Assembly (NCBI GenBank): GCA_009773635.1
Contig: WSYC01000004.1
Location: 100,952-164,951 of the forward strand
Source of the DNA: Beijerinckiaceae bacterium
GTDB taxonomy: Bacteria; Pseudomonadota; Alphaproteobacteria; Rhizobiales; Beijerinckiaceae
DNA: 64,000 nt
Reading direction: 5' to 3'
Part shown: positions 59,309 to 64,000 of the stretch, piece by piece
How positions within the stretch are numbered: position 1 is the stretch's first letter
Layout: each line of letters begins with the position of its first letter
Notes under the pieces: generated by a model
Database searches by the model: none
What the model saw: the letters and a program-made list of their open reading frames with translations, nothing else
Told to the model about the DNA's origin: nothing
Program-made: the position numbers and the translations under genes

Positions 59309-60853
59309 TCACTCCTGCAGCATGCGCTTGAGGTGATCGATCTCGCCGGCGAGTTCCTGATCGAGCGTCACCATGCCCTCGATCTTGCGGACTGCGTGCA
59401 ATACAGTGGTGTGATCGCGCCCGCCGAACCGCCGCCCGATCTCGGGCAGTGAGCGCAAGGTGAGCGATTTTGCCAGATACATCGCGATCTGCCGCGGGCG
59501 GACAACGGTCGCCGTACGCCGCGAGGACAGGATGTCCGCCCGGCTGACATTGTAATGGTTCGCTACGAGGCGCTGGATATCCTCGATCTTCACCCGGCGC
59601 GGTTCGCGATGCCGGATGAGGTCACGGATCGCTTCCTCGGCGGCCGGAATATCGAGCACGCCGCCGGTCAGCGTCGCGTGCGCCAGGAGCCGGTTGACCG
59701 CGCCTTCAAGATCGCGGCCGTTCGTCGTGATCATCCGCGCGACATAGGCCACGACATCCGGCGGAACTTCAAACGCGGGCAGGTGCGATTTGGCGACCTG
59801 AATGCGGTTCTCGAGGATCTTCACCCGCAAGGCATCGTCCAGCTGGCCGATCTCGACCACCAGCCCGCCGGCGAGGCGCGATTGCACGCGCTCGTCGATC
59901 CCCTCGAGGTCGGACGGCGGACGATCAGCAGCCACGATCACCTGCTTGCCCGCATCGATCAGCGCGTTGAGCGTGTGGCAGAATTCCTGCTGGCTCTTCG
60001 GGCCGTGCAGGAACTGGGCATCATCGATGATGAGAATATCGATGCCGCGCAGGTATTCCTTGAAGGCAATCGCGGTCTGCGCTTTCAGCGAGGCCACGAA
60101 GCCATACATGAAGCGCTCTGCCGTCAGATAGAGGACACGACGGCCGGCACCCTCGATCGCCTGCGCGGCGCCTTGCAGCAGATGTGTCTTGCCGAGGCCG
60201 ACGCTGGCATGGACGAACAGCGGGTTGAAGACCGGCATATCCGTCGGTCGGGCCTGCACGACCTGCATCGCCGCCGCATGGGCCATGATATTGGAGCGGC
60301 CCACCTGAAAGGCAGAGAGCACAAGGCGCTTGTCAAGCGGCGAGCCGGCCTGGACTTCAGCATCGCCCGAGGCCACGTCGACAGGGCGCTGTTCAGGCTG
60401 GCGAGCGGGGCTTTCCGGCGCCAGGCTCCGTTGCGCGGTGATGGCCGGGCCTGCATCGTTATTCTTGCGCGCCGGCTCGGCCGGGCGGGTGAGCATATCA
60501 CCGCGAACGATTGGCCGGATGCCTGCCGTGCGCATCACGATGGCGACCTTGCTGAGCATCGCGTTCTCGCGGGAAAAATGCGCCGCGATCTTTTCGAGGA
60601 AGTGCTGCTGGATCCAGTTGCGCAGGAATTTCGTCGGCACGGAGAGGGTTACCACCGGCGGATTGACATCCGCCAGCTCAAGGCACTTGAACCAGCTCGC
60701 GTAGACATCTTCACCGAGCTCCGCACGCAGCCGCCGCTGAACACGCTCCCAGGACACCTCCGCCGAAGAAGCCTCCGTAACGCAGGCCGAAGGTGAGCAC
60801 AGCGCCGCATCGGGCATGGCTTCCGCGGCAACGGTGTCTGGCGATTTCAGCAT
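59309..60853 (-). CDS. dnaA: Chromosomal replication initiator protein DnaA
   Basis: A 514-residue AAA+ initiator. About 35 extra residues precede the N-terminal interaction domain (WERVQRRLRAELGEDVYASW); a Pro/Ala-rich linker is followed by the ATPase with Walker A VGLGKTHLLQG, Walker B ILIIDDAQFLHG, and the DNA-binding domain IV with GGRDHTTVLHAVRKIE signature. The ATG at 60853 follows a GAGA site. Its upstream region carries a GTTC-N7-GTTC LexA-type site and a TTAA-N7-TTAA site (see those entries). Confidence 0.99.
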   Translation of the reverse strand: MLKSPDTVAAEAMPDAALCSPSACVTEASSAEVSWERVQRRLRAELGEDVYASWFKCLELADVNPPVVTLSVPTKFLRNWIQQHFLEKIAAHFSRENAMLSKVAIVMRTAGIRPIVRGDMLTRPAEPARKNNDAGPAITAQRSLAPESPARQPEQRPVDVASGDAEVQAGSPLDKRLVLSAFQVGRSNIMAHAAAMQVVQARPTDMPVFNPLFVHASVGLGKTHLLQGAAQAIEGAGRRVLYLTAERFMYGFVASLKAQTAIAFKEYLRGIDILIIDDAQFLHGPKSQQEFCHTLNALIDAGKQVIVAADRPPSDLEGIDERVQSRLAGGLVVEIGQLDDALRVKILENRIQVAKSHLPAFEVPPDVVAYVARMITTNGRDLEGAVNRLLAHATLTGGVLDIPAAEEAIRDLIRHREPRRVKIEDIQRLVANHYNVSRADILSSRRTATVVRPRQIAMYLAKSLTLRSLPEIGRRFGGRDHTTVLHAVRKIEGMVTLDQELAGEIDHLKRMLQE

Positions 60854-60913
60854 CGGTATCTCTCGTCGAGTCAGGCGCCCGCATCCGGGCATCAAAAGGC
60901 GAATAAAGTCGAA

Positions 60914-60928
60914 GTTCTCACTGGGTTC
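60914..60928 (+). promoter_or_regulatory. Candidate LexA (SOS) box upstream of dnaA
   Basis: GTTC-TCACTGG-GTTC is an exact match to the alphaproteobacterial LexA direct repeat GTTC-N7-GTTC, located 61-75 bases before the dnaA ATG and overlapping a perfect 9-bp inverted repeat. One such match is expected about twice by chance in a window of this size, so binding is not assured. Confidence 0.4.
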
Positions 60929-61135
60929 AGTGAGAATTCACGTGTCGAATGTGTGAGGAGTGAAGAGAATGGTAGAAAAAGCGGCTTTGCAGATCCAGTC
61001 AGAACTGGGGATGCTGCTCTTCTATTAAAAGAGAAACGCAAATGGACGTCAAAATTTTTGAAAAAATCACATCGCCCCCCTGCTTTGTGATCAATTACTT
61101 GAGAGAAGCTAATTCCGCCGCGCTCAATTCCTTCG

Positions 61136-61150
61136 TTAAAAAAGTCTTAA
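61136..61150 (+). promoter_or_regulatory. CtrA-type site TTAA-N7-TTAA in the dnaA upstream region
   Basis: TTAA-AAAAGTC-TTAA, followed by CC, is an exact full CtrA site. It lies about 285-300 bases before dnaA and 490 before rpsT end. CtrA binding in the Caulobacter origin blocks initiation in swarmer cells; here it would fit replication or dnaA control. Confidence 0.5.
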
Positions 61151-61583
61151 CCGGCTCTGGAGAGGCGCGCAACAGGTGAATTTTCTGAATTCAGCCGATG
61201 CTCGATCAGGGCTCATCAAGGCTCCGGCGATGCTTGATGAGGTGGAATTTTTAAGTGGTTGATTCGGGCGCTTGAATCCCTTCTTGAGGGGGCAAGCGAG
61301 GGGATCATTTCGGAGTCGAAATTATTTCTGAATGTTTTTTTCGAGGTGCGCGGGAAACGCACAGATATTTCCCTGATTCTGGGCTTTGCCGTATAACTTT
61401 TTGAAAAATATAAGATTATTGTGACCGACTGCGATCCTGGACGGAGCTTTCCGGCAAATCTCCGGGAAGGAAAGAGTCAAGCGCATTCTTTTGCGCGCGC
61501 GCAAAATGCGATTGGCATCGCCAGGGTTGAAAACGGCGTCACATGCACCCGGACCGCCTGGATATGCGAGCCGTTCAGACAAC

Positions 61584-61609
61584 AAAAAACGCGCCTCGTG
61601 AGAAGCGCG
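61584..61609 (-). terminator. Rho-independent terminator of rpsT
   Basis: On the minus strand a GC-rich hairpin (GCGCGCTTCT...AGGCGCGT, 61590-61610) is followed by TTTTTT, 30 bases after the rpsT stop. The stem is imperfect but the T-run is clear. Confidence 0.75.
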
Positions 61610-61639
61610 CTTCAAGCGTCGTCAAGCAGGTCGGCGTGA

Positions 61640-61906
61640 TCAGGCCGACAGCGTCCGGATGCGGCGGACAAGGCGCGAAACCTTGCGGGCGGCGGCGTTC
61701 TTGTGAACCACGCCCTTCTGCGCTGCACGAACCAACTCGGGCTCGGCGAGCTTCATCGCGGCGATCGCGGCGGCCTGATCGCCCTTGGCGATGGCTTCCT
61801 CGACATTGCGAACGGAGGTCCGCATGCGGCTCCGGCGCGACTTGTTGACTTCCGTACGACGGACCGCCTGACGCGCCGCCTTCTTGGCTGATTTCGTATT
61901 CGCCAT
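61640..61906 (-). CDS. rpsT: 30S ribosomal protein S20
   Basis: An 88-residue basic protein that binds 16S rRNA and helps early 30S assembly. [21 protein letters not shown] at the start and [20 protein letters not shown] near the end are diagnostic. The ATG at 61906 follows a GGAG site about 12 bases upstream; a longer in-frame start is unlikely. The position next to dnaA, on the same strand, is a conserved alphaproteobacterial arrangement. Confidence 0.98.
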   Translation of the reverse strand: MANTKSAKKAARQAVRRTEVNKSRRSRMRTSVRNVEEAIAKGDQAAAIAAMKLAEPELVRAAQKGVVHKNAAARKVSRLVRRIRTLSA

Positions 61907-62041
61907 CGACTTGTGGGACTCCGACCCGATACCTATCGTTTCATCCGCACCGGCACCGCCGGCAACAGGCTGAAACTCATCCAATCCACATTCCTGATTG
62001 CTGGCTCAGACGTCAAAGCCGGGGCAGATCGGGAATGCGAG

Positions 62042-62069
62042 AAAACCAAAACGCGCCGAGGCCGGCGCG
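62042..62069 (-). terminator. Rho-independent terminator downstream of the TauE/SafE gene
   Basis: On the minus strand a perfect CGCGCC/GGCGCG stem with a 6-base loop (62052-62069) is followed by TTTTGGTTTTC. It lies about 100 bases after the transporter stop and before rpsT, ending that transcript. Confidence 0.75.
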
Positions 62070-62170
62070 AGAGCGGTCCCTTTGCCATCTTCTCCCGCGT
62101 TGGTCAATCCCTATCCGCATCCCGAAGCCGGCGATCGCGAATTGCCTTGTCCGCCGACACGTCTGTCTTG

Positions 62171-62971
62171 TCAGCCAAGCCAAGTCCGAACCCAGATCCC
62201 GACGGGATGGGTGGGGTCGAGCAGCAACCGCAGCGCCATGGCGATGGAGACGACAACGACCAGCGGACGCACGAGCGTCCCGCCGAACCGCAGCGTCGTC
62301 CGCGCGCCAAGCCAGGCGCCGGCGGCGGCCGCAGCACCCATGGCGAGGCCGAGCGGCACCAGAATATGTCCGGCCAGCGCGAAAAAGATCAGGGCACCGA
62401 GGTTCGAGGCGAAATTCATCAATTTCGTATGGGCGATCGCCCGGATCATGCCGAGGCCGCAGACGAGAATGAGGCCGATCAGATAGAAGGTGCCCGCCCC
62501 CGGCCCGAAGAGACCGTCATAGATGCCGATGCCCAGCCCGAAGCTGAGCGTGAACGCCAGAATGCCCATGCGCGGCTTTGCATCCTGATCCCCGAGCTTT
62601 GGCGAGGCCAGCACATAGAGCGCGATCGCGATCAGGATGACGGGGATCGCCATGCGCAGAACAGCGGACGGCGCGAGATGCGCGATGAGCGCGCCGATCA
62701 CCCCGCCGATGAAGGACGCGCCGAACAGCGGCAGCACCAGCGCCGGCTCAAGCCGCCCCGCCCGCCAGAAGGTGAGTGTCGAAGACGCGACGCCGAAGGT
62801 GCCTTGCAGCTTGTTGGTTGCAATCGCACTCACCGGGGGCACCCCCGCCAGCAGCAGCGCGGGAACGGTGATGAGCCCGCCGCCACCGGCGATGGCATCG
62901 ACGAAGCCGGCGACGAAGGCCGCGCCGACCAGCATCGTGGCCGAGAAAAGAGAAACACCGAAATCAGGCAC
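62171..62971 (-). CDS. TauE/SafE family sulfite exporter-like permease
   Basis: A 266-residue protein of about eight helices. The N-terminal half has the family motif FVDAIAGGGGLITVPALLLAGVPP and NKLQGTFGVASST; the second half repeats it as GIYDGLFGPGAGTFYLIGLI and TKLMNFASNLGALIFF. Members carry sulfite, sulfoacetate or other anions; the substrate is unknown. It is 47 bases downstream of an enoyl-CoA hydratase gene on the same strand, perhaps by chance. Confidence 0.92.
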   Translation of the reverse strand: MPDFGVSLFSATMLVGAAFVAGFVDAIAGGGGLITVPALLLAGVPPVSAIATNKLQGTFGVASSTLTFWRAGRLEPALVLPLFGASFIGGVIGALIAHLAPSAVLRMAIPVILIAIALYVLASPKLGDQDAKPRMGILAFTLSFGLGIGIYDGLFGPGAGTFYLIGLILVCGLGMIRAIAHTKLMNFASNLGALIFFALAGHILVPLGLAMGAAAAAGAWLGARTTLRFGGTLVRPLVVVVSIAMALRLLLDPTHPVGIWVRTWLG

Positions 62972-63017
62972 AGGAAGAACCTTGGACGCGGGGGAGCCGA
63001 GACCGCCTGAAAGGCGG

Positions 63018-63797
63018 TCAGCCGTGGAAATTCGGCTTACGCTTCTCGACGAAGGCCGTCATTCCTTCTTTCTGCGCCTTGGTCGCGAAAAGCCCCTGGA
63101 ACACCCGGCGTTCGAAGACGATGCCCTCGGCCAAGGTTGTCTCGAAGGCGCGGTTCACCGCTTCCTTGTTGAGCATCACGACCTCCGGTGCGAATTCCGC
63201 GATCGTGGCCGCGGTCGCCAGCGCATCCTCGACGAGTTTCTCGACCGGGACGATGCGCGAGACGAGCCCCGCGCGCTCGGCCTCCTGAGCGTCCATCATC
63301 CGGCCTGTCAGGCACATGTCCATGGCTTTCGCCTTGCCGACCGCGCGTGTGAGGCGCTGCGAGCCGCCGAACCCCGGCATCACGCCGAGCTTGATCTCGG
63401 GCTGGCCGAATTTGGCATTCTCCGCCGCGATGATGAAATCGCACTGCATCGCGATCTCGCAACCGCCACCCAGTGCGAAACCGGCCACCGCCGCGATCAC
63501 CGGCTTGCGCGTCTGGGCGATGCGTTGCCAGGAGCCGCCGAAATCCTCGAGGTAGCTCTCGGGATAGGTGCGATCGACCATCTCCTTGATATCGGCCCCG
63601 GCGGCGAACGCCTTCTCCGAGCCGGTGAGGACGATGGCGCCGATGCCCTTATCCGCCTCGAGGGCCGTCAGGGCCGCGTCAAGATCGAGCCCCACCTGCC
63701 GGTTGAGCGCGTTCAGCGCCTGCGGCCGGTTGATGCGGATGAGGGCCACGCGGCCATGGATTTCAACCAGAAGGGTTTCGTAGGTCGCGGCGCTCAT
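63018..63797 (-). CDS. Enoyl-CoA hydratase
   Basis: A 259-residue crotonase-fold enzyme hydrating trans-2-enoyl-CoA in fatty-acid or amino-acid breakdown. The oxyanion and catalytic glutamates are in [14 protein letters not shown] and [16 protein letters not shown] (Glu near 114 and 134); [10 protein letters not shown] and [15 protein letters not shown] are also typical. The C-terminal [12 protein letters not shown] is the standard end. The ATG at 63797 has GAGGAG upstream. Similar to rhizobial FadB1-type hydratases; the physiological chain length is unknown. Confidence 0.95.
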   Translation of the reverse strand: MSAATYETLLVEIHGRVALIRINRPQALNALNRQVGLDLDAALTALEADKGIGAIVLTGSEKAFAAGADIKEMVDRTYPESYLEDFGGSWQRIAQTRKPVIAAVAGFALGGGCEIAMQCDFIIAAENAKFGQPEIKLGVMPGFGGSQRLTRAVGKAKAMDMCLTGRMMDAQEAERAGLVSRIVPVEKLVEDALATAATIAEFAPEVVMLNKEAVNRAFETTLAEGIVFERRVFQGLFATKAQKEGMTAFVEKRKPNFHG

Positions 63798-64000
63798 CGG
63801 GCTCTCCTCGGTGGGTTCGGATTCGCTGGCTCCGGCATAGCGCGCCGGGCTGGCGCTGTGGAGTCCCGGATATGCAGCACGGTTCCGCGCGGATGGAAGG
63901 ACCTAGGGTCCAGACCCATTAATTTCGGCGCGACGGTCGTGCGAAGGAAGCCCGAGGCTGCGGAGCAAGCCTGCCGGAAGTCGCCTGACTTTCAAAGGCT
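63798..64000. other. Gene-free right end of the window
   Basis: No reading frame with support is seen in these 203 bases. A GGGTC-CA-GACCC inverted repeat (63907-63918) followed by ATTAATTT is the only visible structure; the promoter of the enoyl-CoA hydratase gene presumably lies near the left of this stretch. Confidence 0.5.

Larger units (their letters stand above)
60854..61639. other. 786-bp non-coding region between dnaA and rpsT: dnaA control region and possible origin
   Basis: No credible gene is present; the one longer frame on the minus strand has no ribosome site or family likeness. The DNA is clearly richer in A/T than the genes beside it, with A- or T-runs near 61050-61070, 61136-61145, 61328-61345 and 61395-61420. 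Perfect 9-bp arms TTCTCACTG/CAGTGAGAA lie at 60915-60936 and a GC-rich imperfect palindrome at 61482-61510. Four GANTC (CcrM) sites fall within 61261-61379. I find no canonical TTATCCACA DnaA box, so an origin here is only a guess; in several rhizobia oriC is next to hemE instead. Confidence 0.4.

Noticed and set aside
61322..61615. 97-codon frame on the minus strand in the dnaA-rpsT gap
   Set aside because: No ribosome site, overlaps the rpsT terminator, and composition looks non-coding.
60854..61639. Canonical DnaA boxes to prove an origin
   Set aside because: No TTATNCACA or its complement found by eye, so the origin call is kept at low confidence.

Overview
This window is ordinary, gene-dense core chromosome of an alphaproteobacterium, almost certainly of the order Hyphomicrobiales (Rhizobiales). 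The pointers are the dnaA-dnaN-recF and gyrB block with rpsT across the intergenic region, an OlsB ornithine-lipid acyltransferase, a rhizobial-type PmtA, a ferritin/VIT1 iron exporter (MbfA) behind an Irr-type palindrome, an FzlA-type division protein, a malic enzyme with a phosphotransacetylase tail, and two copies of the dispersed 45-bp palindrome common in this order. Coding sequence looks like 60-65% GC by eye. Genus cannot be assigned from the sequence alone. The window holds no tRNA, rRNA, CRISPR array or intact insertion sequence that I can recognise.

Layout. 1-9.9 kb: rsmI (partial)-yraN-gshB-glnD-grpE on the plus strand, meeting DUF1330-dapB-(55-aa membrane peptide)-gpmA from the other side at a bidirectional terminator; then a secreted metallophosphoesterase-like protein and pyrF-DUF1330. 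10-18 kb: cysK, pmtA, a foreign-looking Fic locus with a doubtful reading frame, dnaJ-dnaK, a TRIC-type channel, an AraC-OGT fusion and a DUF2244 protein. 18-28 kb: nth, uppP, fzlA-queG-SDR (overlapping, translationally coupled), olsB behind a PHO-box-like site, a hybrid histidine kinase, comM and mbfA. 28-42 kb: a membrane protein, mutS, maeB, ugd-hrpB, a DUF1194 protein, an NlpC/P60 peptidase, a MarR-like regulator and a leucyl aminopeptidase. 42-52 kb: a Tad/Cpa pilus locus with secretin, assembly ATPase, platform proteins and prepilin peptidase, but no Flp pilin or TadE/F/G genes. 52-64 kb: arfB, tag, gyrB, two transporter or membrane genes, recF-dnaN-dnaA, a 786-bp AT-rich non-coding region that may hold the origin or the dnaA control region, rpsT, a TauE/SafE transporter and an enoyl-CoA hydratase.

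How the parts relate. Chaperones (grpE, dnaJ, dnaK), nitrogen signalling (glnD), repair (mutS, nth, tag, ada-like, recF) and replication initiation (dnaA, dnaN, gyrB) are housekeeping. The more informative signals are regulatory: a LexA-type GTTC-N7-GTTC and a perfect TTAA-N7-TTAA CtrA-type site in the dnaA upstream region, one-mismatch CtrA-type sites before cpaB and tadD, a PHO-box-like repeat before olsB and an Irr-type palindrome before mbfA. I found no convincing undescribed defence or mobile system. The Fic locus and the small dapB-linked peptide are the least explained genes.
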